Origin: an uncultured Ferrovum sp.
Lineage (GTDB): Bacteria > Pseudomonadota > Gammaproteobacteria > Burkholderiales > Ferrovaceae
NCBI GenBank assembly: GCA_903867885.1
Contig: CAIPTD010000066.1
Coordinates: forward strand, 1 to 54,407
Direction: 5' to 3'
DNA length: 54,407 nt
Shown: in pieces, positions 18,447 to 25,530 of the stretch
How positions within the stretch are numbered: position 1 is the stretch's first letter
Layout of the letters: each line of letters opens with the position of its first letter
Notes under the pieces: generated by a model
What the model was told of the DNA's origin: nothing
The model's database searches: none
The model's input: only the letters and a program-made list of their open reading frames with translations
Program-made: the position numbers and the translations under genes

Positions 18447-19132
18447 TGAGTGGGTGCCTCATTTGATTCTTTTTCTTGAAGAGTCTCGGTGCGTTCTGGC
18501 AGAGGATGCCAATCTATTGTATCCAGGCTCGCTGTGACCCTGTCCCAACGGGTTTCAAAAGTCCCATCGATATCTGTTGTGGCAGTCATGAGTTTGAAGC
18601 CACCGCGCGAAATAGTCTGTTCAGGAATGAATGTTAGTTTTCTTCCGGCAAACTCATCGCTCAGAATATGCGCGACAGACGAAAAATCATCTGGATTGAG
18701 CTGAACGCGAGTGGGTTCCATACTTGCAGGTAGGGTTTGAAGTGCATGTTCCACCATTTTTGCGACAAGCTGCGTGTCAAATTGGTAGGCAAAGCCCAAG
18801 GTTTTGCGGGCTATACCTAATGCAAGTGCGGTGATTTGCGCGGCAACGACTTCATCTAAGCGGGTTAGTTCGGATTGAAAGTTTTCAAGCATGTGAGTCA
18901 ATGTCTTGACTTGCATTTCGCCCTCAGAGAATCCCTCTCGATATCCGGCGTGGTAGCCTTCCTGTCTTGCCATTTCCTGCATGGCTTCAACTTCTTCAGC
19001 GGTAGGAAGTACGATTTCTTCTGCCGCATCCGCCGCTGCTTGGCGATCTAGCTCTTCTTGGCTAGGGCCATCAAAAGCTTTGAGTTTCCATATTTCCACC
19101 TCGTCTTGGCTGGATAGATCCATCTTAGACAT
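18443..19132 (-). CDS. fliH: Flagellar export ATPase regulator FliH
   Basis: FliH binds and restrains FliI and links it to FliN at the C-ring. It has an acidic N-terminus, a GxxxG-like segment ([15 protein letters not shown]) and the C-terminal FliH/HrpE domain with [13 protein letters not shown] and [22 protein letters not shown]. The frame extends to 19159. ATGs at 19138, 19132 and 19123 are all possible; 19132 gives MSKMDLSS, similar to other FliH starts, and overlaps the fliG stop by 8 bases. The start is uncertain; the body is not. Confidence 0.93.
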   Translation of the reverse strand: MSKMDLSSQDEVEIWKLKAFDGPSQEELDRQAAADAAEEIVLPTAEEVEAMQEMARQEGYHAGYREGFSEGEMQVKTLTHMLENFQSELTRLDEVVAAQITALALGIARKTLGFAYQFDTQLVAKMVEHALQTLPASMEPTRVQLNPDDFSSVAHILSDEFAGRKLTFIPEQTISRGGFKLMTATTDIDGTFETRWDRVTASLDTIDWHPLPERTETLQEKESNEAPTQ

Positions 19133-20126
19133 AAGCATCACTGTCACCTTGGCCTGCAATCATGATTTGCCCATCGTCTGAAAGCTGACGAACAATGGCA
19201 ACAATTTCTTTCTGGGCTTCTTCAACTTCGCTAACCTTAATGGGGCCGCGGTTTTCCATGTCTTCTCTCATTGATTCGGCTGCACGCTTGGACATATTGC
19301 GAAGAATTTTGTCTCTTAGCTCATCCGTTGCTCCGCGAAGCGCGGTGATCAATTGATCCGATGCAACCTCTCTTAATAATGTCTGGAAACCACGATCATC
19401 AATACCAATCAGATCGTCGAAGGTAAACATTTCATCTTGAATAGCTTGAGCAAGGTTGGAGTCATGCGATTCAATACTAGAAAGAATGGCAGCTTCAGCT
19501 TCTTTGCCCACAAAGTTCATTAATTCAGCAGCAGCTTTGATACCACCCAATTTTGCTTTTCTGAGTGTGGCGCCACTTTCAAGCACTCGGCTGAGTGCCT
19601 CATTGAGTTCTAACAGTGCGGAAGGTTGCACGCCATCCAGCGTGGCAAGTCGCAACATGGAGTCATTGCGTAAACGTTCTGAAAAGTTTTTCAAGATGTC
19701 ACTGGCTTGTCTGGGTTCAAAATGCGCAAGAATAGTGGCAATCACTTGAGGGTGTTCGTTTTTGATGAGTTCAGCGACCGAAAGGGGTTCCATCCATTTG
19801 AGCCGCTCAATTCCGGCGCTGTCATGATCCGTGATAATGCGATCCAGTAGATGATTTGCTTTATCTTCTCCCAGCGCTAAATTCATGACTGACTTCAGAT
19901 ATTGGTTTTGATCCATCGCGGCAAGAGGAGAGACGTTGCCAATCTCTGATCTAAACTCTTCGATGACTTCGCTAATTTCCTCTTTTTCAACGTTGTTCAG
20001 GCTCACCAGCGCCATGCCTAAATCTTGCACTTCGTTGGGCAAAAGTTGTTTAAGAACTTCCGCAGCCCCTTTTTCGCCTAGGGCCATGAGGAGAATCGCA
20101 CTTTTTCTGATGCCTTCAGCGCTCAT
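19125..20126 (-). CDS. fliG: Flagellar motor switch protein FliG
   Basis: FliG is the rotor protein that contacts the stator and transmits torque. The 333-residue length is typical. The N-terminal FliF-binding domain is followed by the EHPQ motif (KNEHPQVIATILAHF) of the middle domain. The C-terminal torque helix carries the alternating charges (DDRGFQTLLREV, DELRDKILRNMSKRAAE). It lies 10 bases after fliF in the - strand operon. Confidence 0.97.
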   Translation of the reverse strand: MSAEGIRKSAILLMALGEKGAAEVLKQLLPNEVQDLGMALVSLNNVEKEEISEVIEEFRSEIGNVSPLAAMDQNQYLKSVMNLALGEDKANHLLDRIITDHDSAGIERLKWMEPLSVAELIKNEHPQVIATILAHFEPRQASDILKNFSERLRNDSMLRLATLDGVQPSALLELNEALSRVLESGATLRKAKLGGIKAAAELMNFVGKEAEAAILSSIESHDSNLAQAIQDEMFTFDDLIGIDDRGFQTLLREVASDQLITALRGATDELRDKILRNMSKRAAESMREDMENRGPIKVSEVEEAQKEIVAIVRQLSDDGQIMIAGQGDSDAYV

Positions 20127-20136
20127 ATCGCATTCC

Positions 20137-21897
20137 TTAGTCGTTAATCCAGTTTCTTATGATCCCAGATATTAGCTGAGGATATTTCTGATTCAAGCGC
20201 CGCAGGAGTTCCATTTCTCGTTCAACTGGGTCTGAAGGGAGAGTTTCATCTACCTCTTCCTCTGCCTTTAATTTTGCGCTTTCTGCTGCGGCTTTGGCTT
20301 CGGCCGATAACTCATCCGCCGTTTTTTCGTTTAAACCATCGAGCTCACTATCCTCACCAGCAATAATTTCGCGACCACCCAGCGCCTTCATTTCTTCAGA
20401 ATCTACCACTCTGATGGGCGGCCCGCCTACTTTGTTGAGCGCGGGACGAATATATCCAAACCACATGTACGCGCCAATGATGGCAAGCAACATATAACGA
20501 CCAATTTCTTTTGCTAACTCGATGTTATCGGGTTGCTTCCAGAGAGGTAGGTCTGGAATAGTCTCTTGTTTTGGGGTGTTAAATGCGGTGTTCACAAGGT
20601 TCACGGAATCCCCGCGTTCCTTATCATAACCTACCGCGTTTTGAACCAGTTCAAGCAGTTGAGCGCGCTCAGGCTCTGTAAAAGGACGGTATTTAACATT
20701 ACCTTTGGCATCAACTTCTCGTTTGTTGTTTACTACAACGGCCACGGTCAAACGTTTAATTACGCCGCCTGGCCTTTGTTCATAAGTGATTTCTTTATCA
20801 ACTTCGTAATTGGTTGTCGCTTCTTTATTAGCAGACAGAGGATTAGAAGATCCGGAAGCGCTGGCTGGTTTGGGAGCGGTGATGGGCGCAGCCGCATTGG
20901 GGGTGGGTTGGTTAGTGAGAGCACCAGGTACGCCCCCATCATTGGGCTGAGAGGTGCTTGCTTCCATACTTTGTTGGCTTCGAATGGCCGCAAGCTTGGG
21001 ATCTCCATTGGGCTTGTAAGCTTCATTTGCTTTTTCTGCCCTAGAGAAATCTACCTCTGCACTTATTTGTGCCCGCACATTTTCTGAGCCGATAATGGGG
21101 GTTAAGATCCCCTCCACACGACGCATGAGCCCTTGCTCCACATCCCGCATGTACTTGAGTTGAGTCTCATTGAGTAAGGTGTTTTCATCCTTTGGCATTT
21201 CTGACAACAGACTGCCGGATTGATCCACTACACTCACATTCACTGGGGGTAGATCAGGCACACTATTAGAAACCAAATGTACAATTGCCAACACTTGGCC
21301 GCGATCCAGGGTGCGACCACCGCGCAAGTTGAGTAATACCGAGGCGGTTGGTTTTTGCTGATCTTTTAAAAATACCGAAGGTTTTGATAAACCCAGATGC
21401 ACACGGGCCGACTCCACTGCTGAGAGCGCTTGAATCGTGCGAGCAAGTTCCCCTTCCAGTCCGCGTTGGTAATTGACTTGTTCTTGAAATTGGCTGGTGC
21501 CTAGTTTTTGGCTTTCCATCAACTCAAAGCCCACGGTTCCGCCTTTGGGAAGACCTTGCGTTGCAAGTGCCAGGCGCGCTTCATGAACCTTATTGGAGGG
21601 AACCAAAATTGCCCCTCCCTCATTAAATTTGTAAGCAATGTTCATCTGCTGCAAGGCGGTGACAATGGCACCGCCATCACGGTCGCTCAAATTGCCGTAC
21701 AACACCTTCATGTCAGAGCTTGGCGCAGAATTCCATAAGATAGCTGCAATAGCCAAACTGATCACGGCGATCAGCGTGAGAATGGCCCCCAATTTAGGGC
21801 TATTTAATATTTCGCTTGCAATGGAGGGCTTGGGGGGTGCAATAAGTGCATCACCGGTTAGCGCGTCTGCATTCAGAGTGAGATCTTCTGTTGCCAT
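20137..21897 (-). CDS. fliF: Flagellar MS-ring protein FliF
   Basis: FliF builds the MS ring, the base of the flagellum in the inner membrane. There are two membrane helices (about residues 35-54 and about 465-485) flanking a large periplasmic region. The secretin-like ring-building blocks are visible (YGNLSDRDGGAIVTALQQMNI, VESARVHLGLSKPSVFLKDQQKPTASV in parts). The C-terminal cytoplasmic tail ends with the FliG-binding helix. Length 586 residues, normal. It is the first gene of the - strand operon, divergent from fliE across about 205 bases. Confidence 0.97.
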   Translation of the reverse strand: MATEDLTLNADALTGDALIAPPKPSIASEILNSPKLGAILTLIAVISLAIAAILWNSAPSSDMKVLYGNLSDRDGGAIVTALQQMNIAYKFNEGGAILVPSNKVHEARLALATQGLPKGGTVGFELMESQKLGTSQFQEQVNYQRGLEGELARTIQALSAVESARVHLGLSKPSVFLKDQQKPTASVLLNLRGGRTLDRGQVLAIVHLVSNSVPDLPPVNVSVVDQSGSLLSEMPKDENTLLNETQLKYMRDVEQGLMRRVEGILTPIIGSENVRAQISAEVDFSRAEKANEAYKPNGDPKLAAIRSQQSMEASTSQPNDGGVPGALTNQPTPNAAAPITAPKPASASGSSNPLSANKEATTNYEVDKEITYEQRPGGVIKRLTVAVVVNNKREVDAKGNVKYRPFTEPERAQLLELVQNAVGYDKERGDSVNLVNTAFNTPKQETIPDLPLWKQPDNIELAKEIGRYMLLAIIGAYMWFGYIRPALNKVGGPPIRVVDSEEMKALGGREIIAGEDSELDGLNEKTADELSAEAKAAAESAKLKAEEEVDETLPSDPVEREMELLRRLNQKYPQLISGIIRNWIND

Positions 21898-22102
21898 AGT
21901 CTTTATGCCATTTGATGGTTATCTAGCGGGTCAGGGCTTGAACTGAATATGCCCTGATTAAGATTTCATGGATGCCATTATCTCTAAGGTATTTATAGTT
22001 CAATTGCATAATAAACAATGCCTAAAACCCCTTTATTCAGCAATAGATTTGATTGTCAGTGGGTGAAAATGGGTTCCATTGAACATAGAAAAGGCGCATC
22101 TC
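21898..22102. promoter_or_regulatory. Divergent intergenic region between fliF and fliE
   Basis: This 205-base, AT-rich gap separates the starts of two divergent flagellar operons, so it should hold promoters for both. I searched by eye for sigma-54 (TGGCAC-N5-TTGCA) and sigma-28 patterns and found no convincing match on either strand. The functional claim is positional inference only. Confidence 0.45.
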
Positions 22103-22555
22103 ATGCCCATTTCAGGAATCTCTGGTAGCCCTTCAGCGGGCATAGACCAAGTATTAGCTCAGATCCGCACTATCCAGGCCAGAACGCAATCTCCTGCCTT
22201 GGGCGCGGCTGGTGGAGCCCTTGGGTCTGCGGGTTCAGGTTCTGCAAACCAGGTCAATCCAACACTGAGTGCACTGAGAAACAATGCATTGGGCGTTTCT
22301 GGAACGCAAAATGTAGGCGATACGGCAGCCCCAGGAAGCTTTATGAGTTCACTCAAGGCTTCCTTAGATCAGGTGAATACCAGTCAAAATAAAGCAGCTG
22401 AATTAGGGCGCGCCTTTGAAAAAGGGGATCCCAACGTGGATTTGAATGATGTGATGGTGGCAGTTCAGAAATCAAGTGTGAGTTTTCAAACTGCAGTTCA
22501 AGTGAGAAACCGGATGGTCTCTGCTTACCATGACATTATGAATATGCAGATTTAA
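22103..22555 (+). CDS. fliE: Flagellar hook-basal body protein FliE
   Basis: FliE is the adaptor between the MS ring and the rod and one of the first exported subunits. The C-terminal half is diagnostic (SFMSSLKASLDQVNTSQNKA, DPNVDLNDVMVAVQKSSVSF, VRNRMVSAYHDIMNMQI). From the ATG at 22103 it is 150 residues, longer than the usual 100-120, with a Gly/Ser/Ala-rich N-terminal extension. A TTG at 22079 would add eight codons but is less likely. It is a single + strand gene, divergent from fliF and convergent with the PilZ gene 7 bases away. Confidence 0.95.
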   Translation: MPISGISGSPSAGIDQVLAQIRTIQARTQSPALGAAGGALGSAGSGSANQVNPTLSALRNNALGVSGTQNVGDTAAPGSFMSSLKASLDQVNTSQNKAAELGRAFEKGDPNVDLNDVMVAVQKSSVSFQTAVQVRNRMVSAYHDIMNMQI

Positions 22556-22562
22556 TGATTAT

Positions 22563-22982
22563 TTAGGCAAAACGTGAGCGGGTTTGGGCATGCCTTCTTT
22601 CTCGTGCTTGTATGGTTCGTCTGACTAATCGTTCATCCTCTGCGCTTAAGCCGTCAAATGAACAGCCATAGCGCCACATGGAGTGACCATCGCTGAGTAT
22701 CTCTTGGGCGTGGCGAAAGGTAATCGTGAGGCGTACTCTATCGATGGCATTAAACTCAAGATAGCAATGTGATATGGCCACCCCCGCTTGAAGTGTTTCC
22801 ACTTTTTCGGCATTTTCAAAGCTTAATCCCCCTTCGCTTAAATCAACAATTCTAAAAAAACAATGCTCACCCACAACCGATTCAGGAAATTCAACTATGG
22901 GCGCATTACCAAGGCCTAGCTCAATACGAAAAGTTTCGCGTTTTTGGGCAAGGCTTTCAGGGGAGGAAGAGTTGAATTTCAA
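22563..22982 (-). CDS. PilZ-domain protein, putative c-di-GMP receptor
   Basis: PilZ domains bind cyclic di-GMP; YcgR-type members brake the flagellar motor. Both binding signatures are present: RxxxR (RETFR, R42 and R46 of the long frame) and DxSxxG (DLSEGG, D74-G79). No N-terminal YcgR domain is visible. An upstream ATG (23063) would overlap the preceding gene by 85 bases. A TTG at 22982 overlaps the upstream stop as TTGA and sits 5 bases after GGAG, giving 139 residues, so that start is preferred. It is the last gene of the fliS operon. Confidence 0.82.
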   Translation of the reverse strand: MKFNSSSPESLAQKRETFRIELGLGNAPIVEFPESVVGEHCFFRIVDLSEGGLSFENAEKVETLQAGVAISHCYLEFNAIDRVRLTITFRHAQEILSDGHSMWRYGCSFDGLSAEDERLVRRTIQARERRHAQTRSRFA

Positions 22983-23347
22983 GGGGGCTCCGGCTTGGGA
23001 AGAGAAAGAGTAGGGGGTGGGCGGTCTTTCATGGCTTGGTCCGAGTCCAGATAATGCAACCAAGCAAGCAGTTCCGCCACGGCACGATATAACGAGGTAG
23101 GGATATGCTTGTCAAGATCTACTTGGATCAACAAAGCCACTAATTCTCTGGATTCATGCACATATACGCCGTTTGCTTTAGCCTTTTCAATAATAGCATC
23201 GGCAAGAATTCCTCTGCCTTTGGCTACTACTCTAGGGGGGCCGCGCTCTGCATCATATGCCAGGGCCACCGCCTGTTGACGGGCACGCAGTGCCGCCTCT
23301 TCAATGGGTACATGTTGTTCAGCTGAAGGAAATAAAGGTTCACTCAT
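22979..23347 (-). CDS. Orphan FlhB C-terminal domain homologue
   Basis: The 122-residue protein matches the cytoplasmic, post-cleavage part of FlhB/YscU-type export switch proteins. It shows AVALAYDAERGPPRVVAKGRG, then NGVYVHESRELVALLIQVDLD, IPTSLYRAVAELLAWLH and a Pro-rich tail. The four membrane helices of FlhB and the self-cleaving NPTH site are absent, so it resembles free FlhB-CC. Such orphan copies are known in several proteobacteria; their role is unsettled. It lies directly downstream of a second FliK-like gene, the partner class FlhB normally senses. Confidence 0.88.
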   Translation of the reverse strand: MSEPLFPSAEQHVPIEEAALRARQQAVALAYDAERGPPRVVAKGRGILADAIIEKAKANGVYVHESRELVALLIQVDLDKHIPTSLYRAVAELLAWLHYLDSDQAMKDRPPPTLSLPKPEPP

Positions 23348-23355
23348 TATTTACC

Positions 23356-24231
23356 TCACCCAATACTTTCCTTAGGCTTTACTGTTAATTGCTCCGGACG
23401 TATACCTGCATCTTGAAGGCGAGTTCCCAGTATAGGTAAGGCTTGTTTTAGGTCTGAAACCTGATGGGCTTCGCTAATGAGACTGATTTGGCAGCCCTGA
23501 GGCCCCAAACGTAATTCGGCTTGCACCTCTCCCAGATGGGGCAAAGAAAGTTTTAGGGTGCTCTTCCATTGAATAGGTGAAGGAGTTGGATGGTGTTGCT
23601 GTTCTTCATCGCGTTGACTATCCGATTGCACAGACCATTGTAGATCTTGCCCTGGCCATATCTGACCCTGCCAAGGGATCACTTGATTATCCATAGACTG
23701 TAATTGCTGCTGCAAAATTCCCACAGATTGGGGATGAATCCCGTTGGTCAAGATTGCTGAAAGCGTATGAGCAGATTGAAGGGCATTTGCTGGGCTTTCA
23801 GAGGAAGGGCGCATCTGCGTGGCCACAGATTGATCTAGCTTAGCCTGAGGTTCTTCAAGGATCTGTGCTTGCGTACGCAAGCCCGACACCCAGTCGGCCA
23901 AATGAGATTCATAGAATATCCCCGATTTAGCAAGAGCATCATTTAAGGATTGAGCGAGCTCTGGGGTGCTGTTTTGACCTGATAAGGCTGGGCTGGCAAG
24001 CAGGGGTTCGGCTTGGGGGCTTTGCTCTGTTTGAGGTAACGCTATGCCGAGCACAGACTCGATGAGTTGACCCGTGGACGAGAGTTCCAGGCTAGATAAT
24101 TCGTTGGCAACGGCTTTGGCAATATCCAAGCCTGATGTCGTATTGAGGGGGATGGTTCCCAGGGAAGTATTGCTTGCTTGCCCAGCGATGACTGGACCAA
24201 CCGCAGAAACTCCTGAGAGCGCATCAACCAT
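23356..24231 (-). CDS. Second FliK-like protein (Flg_hook C-terminal domain)
   Basis: The C-terminal 85 residues match the hook-length control domain. They read LPHLGEVQAELRLGPQGCQI, then LKQALPILGTRLQDAGIRPEQLTV, the same layout as FliK at 15230-16558. The N-terminal part is a Gln/Ser-rich linker. At 291 residues it is much shorter than the first FliK, so it is unlikely to serve as the same ruler. It sits 2 bases after fliT and 8 bases before the orphan FlhB domain. A secretion-switch or adaptor function is inferred from these neighbours only. Confidence 0.82.
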   Translation of the reverse strand: MVDALSGVSAVGPVIAGQASNTSLGTIPLNTTSGLDIAKAVANELSSLELSSTGQLIESVLGIALPQTEQSPQAEPLLASPALSGQNSTPELAQSLNDALAKSGIFYESHLADWVSGLRTQAQILEEPQAKLDQSVATQMRPSSESPANALQSAHTLSAILTNGIHPQSVGILQQQLQSMDNQVIPWQGQIWPGQDLQWSVQSDSQRDEEQQHHPTPSPIQWKSTLKLSLPHLGEVQAELRLGPQGCQISLISEAHQVSDLKQALPILGTRLQDAGIRPEQLTVKPKESIG

Positions 24232-24233
24232 GA

Positions 24234-24566
24234 TTAATGCATGCCTGGACCGTAAGCCTTATTGATTTTTTGTTGAGAACCGGTAGAACGAATCAGTTGT
24301 TGTAGTTCGTCCATCCAAGGTTGGGTTTCATGCCGAATTGCGGTGTCGTCAGCCAATATTTTACGAAGCAGATCCAATTTCTGGCGTTTTAAGTCGGTGT
24401 TTAATTCGACCTCTGCCTCTGACTCCATCAAACTCTGTGTCAGCGGGCGGCATTGATTTTCCAGGTTTTGCAGGCTTTCCCAATCACGTTGTTTGGCAGC
24501 ATGGACCATCGCACCCATGATCTGGGAAATACCATTGTAAATGTGGATTACTTCAACAGGAGTCAT
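24234..24566 (-). CDS. fliT: Flagellar chaperone FliT-like protein
   Basis: FliT-type proteins are small helical chaperones for the filament cap FliD and can also affect flagellar gene regulation. From the ATG at 24566 the protein is 110 residues, helical, beginning MTPVEVIHIYNGISQIMGAM, with the C-terminal helix WMDELQQLIRS. The frame extends upstream into fliS, so the internal ATG 8 bases after the fliS stop was chosen. FliT sequences are weakly conserved; the call rests on size, helical pattern and the fliS-fliT order. Confidence 0.78.
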   Translation of the reverse strand: MTPVEVIHIYNGISQIMGAMVHAAKQRDWESLQNLENQCRPLTQSLMESEAEVELNTDLKRQKLDLLRKILADDTAIRHETQPWMDELQQLIRSTGSQQKINKAYGPGMH

Positions 24567-24574
24567 TGTGTCAC

Positions 24575-25015
24575 TCACACCATCGCTGCTCTGGGCATTT
24601 CTAATGCTACAGGTTTTTCTCTGCGTTTGGGTGCAATAGCTTTCCAAGCAGATTCTAATTCAGCAAGCAGCTTATCGACTTCAACAAGCTTGGTACGATC
24701 ATTATTCATGTTGGCTTGTGATAAGCGATACTCCATATATTCATACAGAGAAGAGAGGCGATCCGCCATTTCTGGGTTGGCTTTCCAGCTTAAACTTTGC
24801 TTTAAACCTTCTGAAATGATAGAGATCGCTCGGCCTATGCTTAGGCCTTTGGCAGCCGTATCTCCTTGCTCCATCGCAAACATGGCTTTGCCTAAAGCGA
24901 ACCGCGCGCCTTCAAAGAGCATACTAACTAATTGATGGGGGTCAGCATTCATTACCCCAGTCTCAACGCCCGTCTCTTCGTAGGCCCGTGCTCCACGTAA
25001 CTGCGATCCAAACAT
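24575..25015 (-). CDS. fliS: Flagellin export chaperone FliS
   Basis: FliS binds flagellin in the cytoplasm and delivers it to the export gate. From the ATG at 25015 (preceded by GGGAG) the protein is 146 residues. It has the FliS start pattern ARAYEETGVETGVMNADPHQLVSMLFEGA, quoted here as its first block ARAYEETGVETGV. The core helices carry AISIISEGLKQSL and LYEYMEYRLSQANMNND. The C-terminus is extended by a basic tail. It is first in the fliS-fliT-fliK-like-flhB-like-PilZ operon and divergent from fliC. Confidence 0.95.
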   Translation of the reverse strand: MFGSQLRGARAYEETGVETGVMNADPHQLVSMLFEGARFALGKAMFAMEQGDTAAKGLSIGRAISIISEGLKQSLSWKANPEMADRLSSLYEYMEYRLSQANMNNDRTKLVEVDKLLAELESAWKAIAPKRREKPVALEMPRAAMV

Positions 25016-25146
25016 GTTTTCAACTCCCGATTTTCTGGAAGGGTGTATGCGCTTCAGGGTTGCTCTCATCGCGGCCTTATATATAAACAGTTCAAACTTA
25101 TAAGCCGAAAACTTAAGTCCCCGGTGCATTTGCCCAGGTGATTAAG

Positions 25147-25174
25147 CTTACGGCTACCCGCCTACTAAACTTGA
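25147..25174 (-). promoter_or_regulatory. Candidate sigma-28 promoter for the fliS operon
   Basis: On the - strand TCAAGTTT (25174-25167) is followed after 12 bases by GCCGTAAG (25154-25147). The -35 differs from TAAAGTTT at one base, and the -10 matches GCCGATAA at five of eight, including the key GCCG. The spacing is one base longer than the usual 11. Transcription would start about 125 bases before fliS. FliA control of fliS-fliT is common, which supports the reading. Confidence 0.42.
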
Positions 25175-25373
25175 GGCGCAACGCTATTTTGCCTAAGTTG
25201 TTTTGAATCCCTTATTAAAAGAAAGGCCCGAAAATCCCACTATTTTATTTTTCTCAAGCAATGAAGCCCTGATTGCTAGGGATTTGCGCCAAGATTTCTC
25301 AAGATTTTTTGAGGGCAGCCGTAAGTGATTTCATGCCAGACATGGTACTTGACAGGCAAAAAATTTTAGAAGT

Positions 25374-25400
25374 TAAAGTTTTTTTTCTGTCTACCGTTAA
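25374..25400 (+). promoter_or_regulatory. Putative sigma-28 (FliA) promoter of fliC
   Basis: TAAAGTTT at 25374-25381 is an exact match to the sigma-28 -35 element. After exactly 11 bases comes ACCGTTAA (25393-25400), six of eight matches to GCCGATAA. Flagellin genes are the classic FliA target. The leader to the fliC ATG would be about 120 bases. Confidence 0.75.
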
Positions 25401-25456
25401 GGCTTACATCGGCGCAGCAATACTGCCGAGTTTTTAAGCGGCGACACCGGGCCACA

Positions 25457-25496
25457 GCACGTGGACCACGCCGGAATCCCTCCGGGGTCCACGAGC
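25457..25496 (+). promoter_or_regulatory. Stem-loop in the fliC leader
   Basis: CGTGGACC (25460-25467) pairs with GGTCCACG (25486-25493). An inner CCGGA (25471-25475) pairs with TCCGG (25481-25485) around a five-base loop. Two further outer G-C pairs lie beyond an A-A mismatch. A three-base bulge separates the stems. It ends about 20 bases before the AGGAG ribosome site, so it more likely affects mRNA stability or translation than termination. Confidence 0.6.
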
Positions 25497-25530
25497 ATTT
25501 TAATTTAGTTTTTTTTAGGAGACTGACAAC

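Larger units (their letters stand above)
25016..25530. promoter_or_regulatory. Divergent fliS/fliC control region
   Basis: This is the only gap above 300 bases in the window (515 bases). It contains a good sigma-28 promoter for fliC, a weaker mirror-image candidate for fliS, and a strong hairpin in the fliC leader. A TTGACA at 25349-25354 has no matching -10 at normal spacing. Beyond these I see no ORF, repeat or RNA gene in it. Confidence 0.7.

Noticed and set aside
20566-21087. 173-codon open frame on the + strand
   Set aside because: It lies wholly antisense to fliF, whose reading is certain, and has no recognisable domain.
15230-24231. Two FliK-like genes as evidence of a duplicated flagellar system
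   Set aside because: All other structural genes occur once, and a short second FliK-like gene beside an orphan FlhB domain is a known arrangement in betaproteobacteria, not a second flagellum.
24453-24935. 160-codon open frame on the + strand across fliT and fliS
   Set aside because: Antisense to two well-supported genes and without family features.
25343-25358. Sigma-54-like TGGTAC with GG-N10-GC spacing upstream of fliC
   Set aside because: The -12 part (AGGCA) is poor and a much better sigma-28 promoter lies just downstream.
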